From the NCBI GenBank assembly GCA_030372335.1, contig JAUDCW010000001.1: a stretch of 64,000 bases of DNA. One strand, 5' to 3'. This DNA is from JALCOL01 sp022649665. GTDB taxonomy: Bacteria > Bacillota > Bacilli > Lactobacillales > Enterococcaceae. Of this stretch, positions 42,818 to 50,448 are shown one piece after another (the first letter of the stretch is position 1; each line of letters opens with the position of its first letter). The notes under the pieces were generated by a model. It searched no databases. It saw only the letters and a program-made list of their open reading frames with translations, and was not told the origin of the DNA. A program made the translations under genes and the position numbers.

Positions 42818-43507
42818 TTGTACGATCATCAAGAAGAAAATTGGAGCTACGAGGGAAAAAATGGTCCTGAACATTGGGCAGAGATCTGCGAAACATATCA
42901 AAATGCGGCCGCTTTTCCTGACCAGTCGCCGATTTCACTTGGCAAACAGGAACTCGGCAGCCCTTCAGAGCAGCTTTCATTTCATTACAAATCAGCAAAA
43001 TTCACGCGGCACTTTGCGCATTTTGCCGTTCATCTGACGCCGTTAGCTCCCGAAAACCATTTGATTTTCCGGCAAACGCGCTACAATTTGACCGATATCC
43101 ACTATCATATGCCGAGCGAACACACGCTCGATCACCAGCACAGCCCGCTTGAGATTCATCTCGTCCACCGGAGCGCTGCGGACAAACTGCTGGTCGTCGG
43201 CGTTCTATGTCGTCTGCCGGAAAAGCCCCGCTTTGCGGAAAAGCAATCGCAGGAAGCCCGGCCGCGCGAATTCGACCCTGCTGAACTCTTGCCAAACGGG
43301 CGGACCGGCTTTCATTATCGCGGCTCGCTCACGACACCGCCGACCGCCGGACCGGTCCTTTGGTTCGTTTTTGAAGACATCATCTCGCTGGAACAACCGC
43401 TTTTCGACACTTTGGGCGCACTAAAACTCGCAAAAAACAATCGGCCGCTCCAAGAAAAAAACGATCGCCCGATCACACGTTTTGAGGCAAAAAAAGTGGG
43501 ACAGTGA
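42818..43507 (+). CDS. Alpha-type carbonic anhydrase, apparently cytoplasmic (229 aa)
   Basis: Hydrates CO2. Seen: WSYEGKNGPEHWAEIC, HFAVHLTP, the zinc histidines in IHYHMPSEH and LEIHLVH (about 95-125), and FHYRGSLTTPPTAGPVLWF (about 165). Start chosen as TTG at 42818 with AGAGGTG six bases upstream; this gives YDHQEENWSYEG as N-terminus and no signal peptide, although most bacterial alpha enzymes are exported. The usual cysteine after SLTTPP is replaced by Thr, consistent with a reducing location. An in-frame ATG at 42686 would add 44 residues of unlikely sequence. Confidence 0.82.
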   Translation: MYDHQEENWSYEGKNGPEHWAEICETYQNAAAFPDQSPISLGKQELGSPSEQLSFHYKSAKFTRHFAHFAVHLTPLAPENHLIFRQTRYNLTDIHYHMPSEHTLDHQHSPLEIHLVHRSAADKLLVVGVLCRLPEKPRFAEKQSQEARPREFDPAELLPNGRTGFHYRGSLTTPPTAGPVLWFVFEDIISLEQPLFDTLGALKLAKNNRPLQEKNDRPITRFEAKKVGQ

Positions 43508-43572
43508 CAAGAATCTTGTCGCTGCCCCGCTATCAGAAGAAACAGTACTCCAAATGAGCTTCTTTAGAAATA
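43496..43572 (-). repeat. Intergenic hairpin repeat, copy H (terminator)
   Basis: Minus strand: GAAGCTCATTTGGAGTACTG, TTTCTTCTGATAGCGGGGCA, hairpin GGGGCAGCGACAAG/CTTGTCACTGTCCC, then seven T. It follows the GntP gene and overlaps the end of the carbonic anhydrase gene. Confidence 0.75.
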
Positions 43573-43604
43573 AGCATTTTTGACGCAGTCACTCTTCTGA
43601 ACGA

Positions 43605-44936
43605 TTAGAAGAATAAGCTTAAAATCAAAACCGCGATGAGCCCAACGACCGAGTTCGTCAATTCGAGCAGCCCCCAGGTTTTGAAAGTATCTTTCATCGA
43701 GATCCCAAACGTTTCTTTGAACAAAAGGAAACCGCCATCGTACATCAAAGTGATCGTATTGGATCCGCAAGCCACCGCTAAGACCATCAACGCTGGATTC
43801 AAATTGAATTGCGTGACCAGCGGAGCAACCATCCCGGCCGACGTGATCGCCGCAACCGCTCCTTGGCCGGTCAAAATCCGAATGATCGCGGTGATGATCC
43901 AAGCGATGATAAACGGTGAAACCGGGATCCCGCTGACCAAATTGACGATATGATCGGAAACACCGGTATCGATGATGACTTGTTTCAAAATCCCGCCGGC
44001 TGTGATAACCAGCAGTACGTCAGCGATCTGTGAGATTCCTTGGCTCATTGTTTTTGTCATGTCCTGCATCGATTTGCCGCGTTTGATCCCTAAAAGATAC
44101 ATCGCCGCAAAAAGTGCGATCAGCATTGAGATCTCCGCGGAACCGATAAACGTACAGATTTCACCGATCATTGATTTCGCACCGACGATCGGCTTGATGA
44201 TCGAAGAAAGGATCATGAAGATCGCCGGGATCAGCGGGATCGCGATCGAAGTCCCAAAGCGCGGGAGCTTTTCGGTCGCGATCTCTTCAACCGGCTTGAG
44301 CATCGAATTCAGCGGCATTTCAGCGATCCCCGGAATAAAGCGCGGTAAGATGATGCCGGCGCAGACCAAGGCGGGAATAATGACTAAGACACCGAAAATG
44401 TAAACTTGTGAAATATCGGCATTGAAAGCCGCTACTAAAGCGACCGGACCGGGTTGCGGCGGGAAGAGGCTGTGCCCCATCGTTGCTCCGACAACGGTCG
44501 GAATGATCAGCTTCATGTAAGGGATCCTGGCCTTTTTCGCGATATTCAAAACTAGCGGCACCGAGATCAAGAAAGCGACTTCATAAAACATCGCGATTCC
44601 GAAGATCGTACCGATAAACAAAAGTCCGATCGGCAAATAGCGTGTTCCGCATTTTCGAATGACGGTGTCAGCGATCTGCTGGCTGGCGCCGCTGTCAGTC
44701 ATGATCTTGCCGATGACTGCTCCAAAAACGATGATCAGCGCTAAATGGCCGTAAATACTGCCCAGTCCATTTTGAACCGTCGTGATGACCTTGTCGAGCG
44801 GCATCCCCTCCATCACAGCAACAAATAATCCGACAACTAATAGCGAAATGACATTATGCATTTTGAAACGCAGATTGAACACCATGAGCAGCAAGATCCC
44901 GACAAGCACCCACAGCAAAGCAAACATTGGTCCCAT
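43605..44936 (-). CDS. GntP-family sugar-acid permease (443 aa)
   Basis: Twelve-helix-type proton-coupled transporter of gluconate and related acids. Landmarks: ALLWVLVGILLLMVFNLRFKM at the start, GLGSIYGHLALIIVFGAVIG (about 55), TVVGATMGHSLFPPQPGPVA (about 147), and AVACGSNTITLMYDGGFLLF near the end. AGGAGAGG precedes the ATG. Its promoter copies that of the uxu operon, so the natural cargo may be a hexuronate or aldonate feeding that pathway. A divergent GntR regulator adjoins. Confidence 0.9.
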   Translation of the reverse strand: MGPMFALLWVLVGILLLMVFNLRFKMHNVISLLVVGLFVAVMEGMPLDKVITTVQNGLGSIYGHLALIIVFGAVIGKIMTDSGASQQIADTVIRKCGTRYLPIGLLFIGTIFGIAMFYEVAFLISVPLVLNIAKKARIPYMKLIIPTVVGATMGHSLFPPQPGPVALVAAFNADISQVYIFGVLVIIPALVCAGIILPRFIPGIAEMPLNSMLKPVEEIATEKLPRFGTSIAIPLIPAIFMILSSIIKPIVGAKSMIGEICTFIGSAEISMLIALFAAMYLLGIKRGKSMQDMTKTMSQGISQIADVLLVITAGGILKQVIIDTGVSDHIVNLVSGIPVSPFIIAWIITAIIRILTGQGAVAAITSAGMVAPLVTQFNLNPALMVLAVACGSNTITLMYDGGFLLFKETFGISMKDTFKTWGLLELTNSVVGLIAVLILSLFF

Positions 44937-44954
44937 ACTTTTCTCCTCTCCTGG

Positions 44955-44968
44955 CTAATATACCAGTT
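44955..44968 (-). promoter_or_regulatory. UxuR-type operator downstream of gntP-like promoter
   Basis: AACTGGTATATTAG on the minus strand at about +11 to +24, between the promoter and the ribosome site. It differs from the uxu operator at one base. Confidence 0.65.
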
Positions 44969-44985
44969 TAGATGATTTTGATTGG

Positions 44986-45014
44986 ATTATAGCGTTTTCA
45001 AACGACCATGTCAA
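44986..45014 (-). promoter_or_regulatory. GntP-like gene promoter with overlapping cre
   Basis: Minus strand -35 TTGACA (45009-45014), 17-base spacer, -10 TATAAT (44986-44991). TGAAAACGCTATAA (44987-45000) is identical to the cre at the uxu promoter. Confidence 0.82.
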
Positions 45015-45039
45015 TAAAACAATTGTAATTCGCTTAAAA

Positions 45040-45053
45040 CTAGCATATCAGTT
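45040..45053 (-). promoter_or_regulatory. UxuR-type operator between gntR and gntP-like genes
   Basis: AACTGATATGCTAG on the minus strand. It overlaps a plus-strand TATAAT (45053-45058) expected to serve the regulator gene, and its centre is 85 bases from the other operator. Confidence 0.6.
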
Positions 45054-45110
45054 ATAATAAAGACAGCATTCCAAATACCGGCGTTTCCAATACATAAAGG
45101 AGTCCTCATC

Positions 45111-45800
45111 ATGACAAGCAGTCTGCAATCACAAGCTTATCGCGCGATCCGAAAAAAAATCATCTATTCCGAACTGGAGCCCGGGAAAAAAATCTCGGAA
45201 AAAAATTTAGAAAATCTGCTGCACATCGGCCGCACGCCGATCCGCGAAGCCTTGATGCAGCTGCGCCGGCAAGAGCTGGTCTATTCGATCCCGCAAAGCG
45301 GCACATATATTTCGCTGATCGATTTGACATCTGCGAAAAATGCCCGTTTCGTTCGCGAGCACATCGAGCGCCAGATCATGGTCGAATGCTGTGCAAAGCT
45401 GAATGACCGGACTTATAAAATATTGAAGACCCTCTTGGATGAGCAATTGACTGCGATCGAAGAGCAAGATCATTATGCTTTTTTCCAAAACGACAATCTT
45501 TTTCACGAAGTCTGCTTCGAGATCGCCGGCCGCGAAGAAGTCTGGAATTGGCTGAGCGATCACAACATCCACTTGGAACGCTTTCGCTGGCTGCGGATCA
45601 TGACGAGCGGCCTGCGCTGGGACGTGATCTCCAAACAGCACCAGCAGCTTTTAGAAGCTTTGGTCGGCCGCAATCCCGAAGAAGTCGATTTTTTGACAGC
45701 CGTCCATCTGCACATGATGCTGGATGAACAGCAAGCAGTTGTCGCCAAATATCCGGAATATTTTGCCAAAGAAGAAGCGTCGCCGCTTGCCAATGACTAA
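45111..45800 (+). CDS. GntR-family regulator with FCD domain, UxuR-like (229 aa)
   Basis: Winged-helix repressor plus all-helical ligand-binding domain. The DNA-binding part shows LQSQAYRAIRKKIIYSELEPG, then IGRTPIREALMQLRRQELV as the recognition region and PQSGTYIS as the wing. The FCD half contains RFVREHIERQIM and NDNLFHEVCFEIAGREEVW, with Asp/His metal ligands. It is divergent from the GntP-like gene. Matching operators here and at uxuB suggest that it controls both, with a uronate or aldonate as inducer. Confidence 0.88.
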   Translation: MTSSLQSQAYRAIRKKIIYSELEPGKKISEKNLENLLHIGRTPIREALMQLRRQELVYSIPQSGTYISLIDLTSAKNARFVREHIERQIMVECCAKLNDRTYKILKTLLDEQLTAIEEQDHYAFFQNDNLFHEVCFEIAGREEVWNWLSDHNIHLERFRWLRIMTSGLRWDVISKQHQQLLEALVGRNPEEVDFLTAVHLHMMLDEQQAVVAKYPEYFAKEEASPLAND

Positions 45801-45963
45801 GGTTGGGGCAAAAGTGCTCTGCTTCGAGAAATAAGAAGAAAGATTTGAAAATAATCTTTCATATTTTGAGATCTGCCGGCTCCTAATCCGAAGAAGCTCA
45901 TGCGGAGCACCATTTATTCGAATATCGGGACCGTGACAAGATTTATTTCACGGTCTTTTTTTG
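45801..45963 (+). repeat. Intergenic hairpin repeat, copy I (long form, terminator)
   Basis: Long version, diverged: GGTTGGGGCAAAAGTGCTCT, CTTCGAGAAATAAGAAG, internal hairpin, AGCACCATTTATTCGAATAT, and GACCGTGACA...TTTCACGGTC followed by seven T. It begins right at the stop of the GntR gene. Confidence 0.82.
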
Positions 45964-46018
45964 ATTTATACATCCAAGCAAATTTGTCAAAATCATTCGG
46001 ATTCACAAGGGCTATCGT

Positions 46019-46047
46019 TTGTATTTAAAAAACACGCCCCATATAAT
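46019..46047 (+). promoter_or_regulatory. Promoter of the oleate hydratase transcript
   Basis: -35 TTGTAT (46019-46024), 17-base spacer, -10 TATAAT (46042-46047), about 55 bases before the 41-codon gene. This plus copy I accounts for most of the 45801-46106 gap. Confidence 0.6.
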
Positions 46048-46106
46048 CGAATCATAAAGAAGTTTTCATGGCGTTTCTCAACTGACTAGCGAAGGAGGAA
46101 TAATTT

Positions 46107-46232
46107 ATGAAAAAAGGTTGTATAAAAGCGGCAGTCGCATTGACCGTCATTGCGGTCGGCTTGGTTTGCCTCGGCAAAAAAACCGGATTTTTCGAAAATG
46201 ACAGCCACCTCTATGACGAGTTCGAATCATGA
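46107..46232 (+). CDS. 41-residue single-helix membrane peptide ahead of oleate hydratase
   Basis: ATG at 46107 sits six bases after AAGGAGGAA. The product starts MKKGCIKAAVALTVIAVGLV, a single hydrophobic helix with two cysteines (residues 5 and 21), then a polar tail GKKTGFFENDSHLYDEFES. The stop is 32 bases before the oleate hydratase start and both share the only promoter seen, so they are co-transcribed. No family recognised. The strong ribosome site and intact short frame argue that it is real. Confidence 0.65.
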   Translation: MKKGCIKAAVALTVIAVGLVCLGKKTGFFENDSHLYDEFES

Positions 46233-46264
46233 GCACCAGGGAAGGTTTAAGGAGGAAATAAAGT

Positions 46265-47959
46265 ATGAGAAAAAAGAAAGCAATCATGATCGGCGCCGGT
46301 TTGGCCAATATGGCGGCAGCCGTCTATTTGATCCAAGAAGGTCACTGGCAAGGCGATGCGATCACCTTTTACTCCGTTGATGATCACGGTGCGAATGACG
46401 GAGCTCCCGTCGAAGCGGTCAAAGATGAGTATTGGAATAAAAATCATCCGCTGGAAAACCAGAAAGGATATGTGGCTCGCGGCGGAAGGATGTTGAATTA
46501 CCGGACTTATGTCGATCTGATGGATCTTTTAGGCCGCATTCCTTCCGCAACGGAGCCTGGCATGACAGCAGCTGAAGACACACATGACTTCGATGCCAAA
46601 CACCGCACGTTTGACAAAGCGCGCCTTTTGGAAGGCGGCAAAGGGATCATCAACGGCGGCCACTTGGGACTCAACGGCAAAGACCGCCTCCTTTTGACCA
46701 AACTGATCATGATGCCCGACTCCGAAGAAGAAAAACTCGACAACATTACGATCAGCGAATACTTCAAAGACGATCCCCATATTTTCCAAACCAACTTCTG
46801 GTACATGTGGGAGACGACTTTTGCTTTTCGGACGCAAAGTTCCGCACAGGAATTGCGGCGCTATATGCATCAAATGATCTACGAATTCACGCAGATCGAA
46901 CACCTGGTCGGCGTCAACCGGACCCGCTACAACCAATATGAAAGCATCATGCTTCCTTTGATCAACTACTTGAAAGAACAAGGCTGCAAAATCGTTCTCG
47001 ACCGCATCGTTACTGACTGGGAATTCAAAACAACGCCCATGCAAGACGAGATCACTGTGACGGGTCTGAAAATGACGAATACCAAGACGAATCAAGAAGA
47101 ATTAGTTCCAGTCGATGAAGATACAGCTGTGATCTTCACGAATGGTTCGATCACTGATTCGGCAACACTCGGCGATTACGATACCCCGGCAGCTGAAAAT
47201 ATGGATTACGGTGTCGCAGCCAGTCTGTGGAAAAAGGCGACGGCACATTTCTATAATTTGGGGAATCCTGACAAATTCTTCGCTGATCGCGATGCCAGCG
47301 AATGGATCAGCTTTACGCTGACAACGAAAAATCATCTCCTCTTGGATGAGATCGCACGCATCACGACTCAAGAACCGGGAAATGCGCTAAATTCGTTCCT
47401 TTCGACCAAACCGATCTCTCCATTAGGCGATAAAGATGTGAATATGTCGATCGTTGTCCATCATCAGCCGCACTTTACGACACAAAAGCCAAATGAGACT
47501 GTTCTGTGGGGGTACTTCTTGTATCCGCGCCGCCGCGGCGAGTTCGTTGACAAACAATATATCAAAATGACCGGAAAAGAAATGCTCGAGGAACTGATCG
47601 GCCAGCTTTCGAAAGTCGATCCCGGTCCGGTCAATATCCGTGAAAAAGAAAAAGAAATCATGGAGAGCGTGATCAATAATGTCCCGGCATATATGCCTTA
47701 TGCTTCGGCACTGTTCAACAACCGCGCGAAAGTCGATCGGCCGAAAGTCATTCCGAAACACTCGACCAACTTGGCCTTCACCGGTGAATTTGCCGAACAG
47801 CCTTACCAAATGGTCTTTACCGAACAAAGCGCGGTTCGCTCTGGCGAGATCGCCGCTTACCACTTTGCCGGCATCCCGATGTCGCATTTAGTACCAACGC
47901 CGCGCTATGACAAAGATCTGCCAACACTGATGCGCGCAGCAAAAAAAATGTTTGATTAA
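46265..47959 (+). CDS. ohyA: Oleate hydratase (564 aa)
   Basis: FAD enzyme that adds water to the cis-9 double bond of oleic and linoleic acid to give 10-hydroxy acids, formerly called myosin-cross-reactive antigen. Seen: FAD site MIGAGLANMAAAVYLIQEG (about 8-26), RGGRMLNYRTYVDLMDLL (about 78), FWYMWETTFAFR (about 180), and late TNLAFTGEFAEQPYQMVFTEQ with SAVRSGEIAAYHFAG. Full family length. AAGGAGG precedes the ATG. It detoxifies unsaturated fatty acids in the membrane-associated cytosol. A strong terminator follows. Confidence 0.95.
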   Translation: MRKKKAIMIGAGLANMAAAVYLIQEGHWQGDAITFYSVDDHGANDGAPVEAVKDEYWNKNHPLENQKGYVARGGRMLNYRTYVDLMDLLGRIPSATEPGMTAAEDTHDFDAKHRTFDKARLLEGGKGIINGGHLGLNGKDRLLLTKLIMMPDSEEEKLDNITISEYFKDDPHIFQTNFWYMWETTFAFRTQSSAQELRRYMHQMIYEFTQIEHLVGVNRTRYNQYESIMLPLINYLKEQGCKIVLDRIVTDWEFKTTPMQDEITVTGLKMTNTKTNQEELVPVDEDTAVIFTNGSITDSATLGDYDTPAAENMDYGVAASLWKKATAHFYNLGNPDKFFADRDASEWISFTLTTKNHLLLDEIARITTQEPGNALNSFLSTKPISPLGDKDVNMSIVVHHQPHFTTQKPNETVLWGYFLYPRRRGEFVDKQYIKMTGKEMLEELIGQLSKVDPGPVNIREKEKEIMESVINNVPAYMPYASALFNNRAKVDRPKVIPKHSTNLAFTGEFAEQPYQMVFTEQSAVRSGEIAAYHFAGIPMSHLVPTPRYDKDLPTLMRAAKKMFD

Positions 47960-47982
47960 AAATTGAATGGACGATCATTGCC

Positions 47983-48019
47983 AAACGCTTCGAGAGATTT
48001 TTCCTCTCGGAGCGTTTTT
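47983..48019 (+). terminator. Terminator after oleate hydratase
   Basis: AAACGCTTCGAGAG and CTCTCGGAGCGTTT pair (one mismatch) and run into five T. Confidence 0.88.
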
Positions 48020-48022
48020 CTC

Positions 48023-48069
48023 TTGAAAAAATAAAAAAAGCATGCTATTGTGTTTGTTAGCATACTAAC
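48023..48069 (+). promoter_or_regulatory. marR promoter and palindromic operator
   Basis: -35 TTGAAA (48023-48028), 17-base spacer, -10 TATTGT (48046-48051), and directly downstream GTTAG-CATA-CTAAC (48056-48069), a perfect dyad over the start site, expected to bind the MarR protein for autorepression. Confidence 0.65.
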
Positions 48070-48094
48070 TTATTGAGAGGAACGAAATAATTAA

Positions 48095-48514
48095 ATGATC
48101 AATTATGGTCTGCTGGTCAAAAAAGCCAGCCGCAATGTCAATAAAAATATGGATAACTTAGCTAAACCGTTCGGTATGACCGGCGTCCAAATGGAGATCG
48201 TTGATTTCATCGCGTCCAAAGAACCCGGCATTACGCTGCAAAAAGAGATCGAAGCAGAGTTCAATATCCGCCGCTCTACAACGACCGGGATTTTGCAGCG
48301 TATGGAAAAAGAAGGGTTGATCCGCCGCGAAGCGCTTCCTGATGATTCGCGCCAAAAAATGATTCTGTTGACCGCTAAAGCGGACCGCGTGAAGCAGCAA
48401 GTTGTCGATTATATCCAGCAGGAGCAAAAGCTGCTGGAAGAAAAATTTTCTGCCGCGGAATTAGCAGTTTTTCGCAAAGTCTTATCGTTTTATATTGAAA
48501 GAAAAGAAGGTTAA
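48095..48514 (+). CDS. MarR-family regulator (139 aa)
   Basis: Dimeric winged-helix repressor. Seen: N-terminal dimer helix, GVQMEIVDFIASKEPGITLQ, recognition helix FNIRRSTTTGILQRMEKEGL and wing RREALPDDSRQKMILLT. The ribosome site GAGAGGA is rather far (about 13 bases) from the ATG. It is three bases upstream of an efflux pump gene, so it most likely represses its own operon and responds to a toxic compound. Confidence 0.9.
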   Translation: MINYGLLVKKASRNVNKNMDNLAKPFGMTGVQMEIVDFIASKEPGITLQKEIEAEFNIRRSTTTGILQRMEKEGLIRREALPDDSRQKMILLTAKADRVKQQVVDYIQQEQKLLEEKFSAAELAVFRKVLSFYIERKEG

Positions 48515-48517
48515 TAC

Positions 48518-49915
48518 ATGTTTGAAAATGAAAAAATCTCCAAAAAAGTGATCTGCGGGATCCTTGCGACCGGATTGCTTTCTTTTTGCGGAATCGTTGT
48601 CGAAACCGCAATGAACATCACGTTCCCGACATTGATGGCTGAGTTTGGGATCGGAACAAGCACTGTCCAGTGGCTGACGACTTTGTACCTGTTGGTCGTT
48701 GCGATGATCGTTCCGCTCTCCGCGATCTTAAAAAGACGTTTTCGCACTAAATCGCTCTTTATCGTATCCAATCTTTTATTTTTGAGCGGGATCATCCTCG
48801 ATACATTTGCACCGACGTTCGCGCTCCTGCTTTTAGGCCGCGGGATCCAAGGCTTAGGGACCGGGATCGCCCTCCCGCTGATGTATAATATCATCCTTGA
48901 ACAAGTGCCGCGCAAAAAAATCGGGACGATGATGGGTGTCGCCAATTTGATCACGGCGATCGCACCAGCACTGGGCCCAACTTTCGGCGGATTCGTCCTT
49001 TCATTTTTAGATTGGCGTTATATTTTTATCTTCTTGATCCCGATTTTGATCGCATCTTTTTTTATAGGGATCTGGGCGATCGAACAAAAATCAGCGATCG
49101 AATCGGTCAAAGTCGATCATTTAGGGATCATTTTGATTATTTTGACTTTTTCAAGTCTGATCTTCGGCGTCAGCAATATCGGTAATGTCGGCTTGCTCAG
49201 TCTTGCCGGTGGCGGCGTGCTTCTTTTTGGGATCATTATGGCGGCATTGTTCTCCGTTCACTCGCTGCGCAATGACCATCCGGTGATCGATCTCAAAACA
49301 CTTTCCAATATGCATTTCACTTCATTTGTTTTAGCTTTCTTTCTCTTCCAACTTGCGATTCTGAGCGTTTCGTTCCTTCTGCCGAACTATATCCAGCTCG
49401 TCAATCACAGTGAAGCCGTCATCGCCGGACTGGTGATTTTACCTGGTGCTTTGATCGGCGCGCTCTTTGCTCCGGCTAGCGGACGTTTTTTGGACACATT
49501 CGGTCCAAAAATTCCGCTGGTGGCCGGGTCGATCCTTTGTATCGTGAGCTTTGCCTGCTATTCACTATTCAGTCTGGGAATGAATAATATTTTGATCGGC
49601 TGGATCTATTTGTTCTTTATGATCGGCATCAGCATGTCGATGGGCAATTTGATGACGAGCGGTCTCAGTCATTTAGGAATCACCAAACGAGCTGACGGAA
49701 ACGCGATCTTCACGACTGTCCAGCAATTCGCCGGCGCGGTCGGCGTGTCCCTCGCCTCAACGCTCGTTTCGCTCAGCCAAGCGAACGAAACACTCAGCCT
49801 GACCCAAAGTACCGCCATCGGGTCGCAGCACGCATTTATTTTGCTGGCCGCTCTGTGCGTTATCCAGCTGCTACTGGTATTTAAAGCATTGAAACCCGAT
49901 CCAAAACAGAGCTGA
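48518..49915 (+). CDS. MFS multidrug efflux transporter, DHA2/EmrB type (465 aa)
   Basis: Membrane exporter with about 14 helices. Landmarks: VVETAMNITFPTLMAEFGI at helix 1, STVQWLTTLYLLVVAMIVPL, the motif-A-like LKRRFRTKSLF, and the motif-C antiporter segment ANLITAIAPALGPTFGGFVL (about 150). Translated with MarR. Drug specificity cannot be read from sequence. Confidence 0.9.
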   Translation: MFENEKISKKVICGILATGLLSFCGIVVETAMNITFPTLMAEFGIGTSTVQWLTTLYLLVVAMIVPLSAILKRRFRTKSLFIVSNLLFLSGIILDTFAPTFALLLLGRGIQGLGTGIALPLMYNIILEQVPRKKIGTMMGVANLITAIAPALGPTFGGFVLSFLDWRYIFIFLIPILIASFFIGIWAIEQKSAIESVKVDHLGIILIILTFSSLIFGVSNIGNVGLLSLAGGGVLLFGIIMAALFSVHSLRNDHPVIDLKTLSNMHFTSFVLAFFLFQLAILSVSFLLPNYIQLVNHSEAVIAGLVILPGALIGALFAPASGRFLDTFGPKIPLVAGSILCIVSFACYSLFSLGMNNILIGWIYLFFMIGISMSMGNLMTSGLSHLGITKRADGNAIFTTVQQFAGAVGVSLASTLVSLSQANETLSLTQSTAIGSQHAFILLAALCVIQLLLVFKALKPDPKQS

Positions 49916-49925
49916 ATGTACAAAA

Positions 49926-49970
49926 CAGCCGCGAAACGTTCGCTTTCTGATGAACGTTTCGCGGTTGTTT
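49926..49970 (+). terminator. Terminator after the efflux gene
   Basis: ACAGCCGCGAAACGTTC pairs with GAACGTTTCGCGGTTGT over 17 bases, the longest stem in the window, followed by a TT-rich tail. Confidence 0.85.
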
Positions 49971-49992
49971 GCAATTATAGGGTACTTTACTT

Positions 49993-50187
49993 TTATTCTT
50001 GATGTTTATTTCTTTGTTCTCTTCTGCTCTCGAAATTTCCAACGATCGAAAAAAGAACCGCAATGACAAAGATCCCGGCAGCCAGCACGGCTTGGTGGAA
50101 TATCAGCCAGCAAACAAGCGCCACGATCACCAGCCCGGTACTTAAAATCAGCCAAATTTGACTAGCAGGATATTTTTTCTCATTCAT
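49993..50187 (-). CDS. Small two-helix membrane protein (64 aa), paralogue 2
   Basis: MNEKKYPASQIWLIL then two hydrophobic helices and a charged tail RREQRNKHQE. It is homologous to the 33277-33468 protein. GGGGGAG precedes the ATG by five bases. Function unknown. Confidence 0.72.
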   Translation of the reverse strand: MNEKKYPASQIWLILSTGLVIVALVCWLIFHQAVLAAGIFVIAVLFSIVGNFESRREQRNKHQE

Positions 50188-50270
50188 TTTTTCTCCCCCA
50201 ATTTCTTCTTTTCATCTCTTCTATTGTAACTGGGAGATTGCATGAATTCCAATCTTTTCAGCAAATAAAA

Positions 50271-50430
50271 GAGGTTGGGACAAAAGTGTCCAGCTTCGAG
50301 AAATAAGAAGAAAAATCCGAAAATAGTTTCTTATATTTTTGAGATTTTTCGGCTTATTTCCGAAGAAGCTGCTTTTGAAACACCGTTTATTCGGAAAAGA
50401 GGCTGGGACATGACTTTTGTCCCAGCCTCA
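50271..50430 (+). repeat. Intergenic hairpin repeat, copy J (long form)
   Basis: Best-preserved long copy. It opens GAGGTTGGGACAAAAGT and closes ACTTTTGTCCCAGCCTC, which are inverted repeats of each other (one G-T step), so the ends can pair with each other or the 3' end can fold alone. Unlike most copies it does not directly follow a same-strand gene: a minus-strand gene lies upstream of it. Confidence 0.88.
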
Positions 50431-50448
50431 TAAATTTTTGTTTACTTG

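Noticed and set aside
46265..47959. Virulence antigen (myosin-cross-reactive antigen) label
   Set aside because: The family is established as oleate hydratase; the older name is misleading.
50271..50430. Insertion sequence remnant
   Set aside because: Inverted ends exist but there is no transposase fragment and no clear target duplication, so it is reported only as a repeat.
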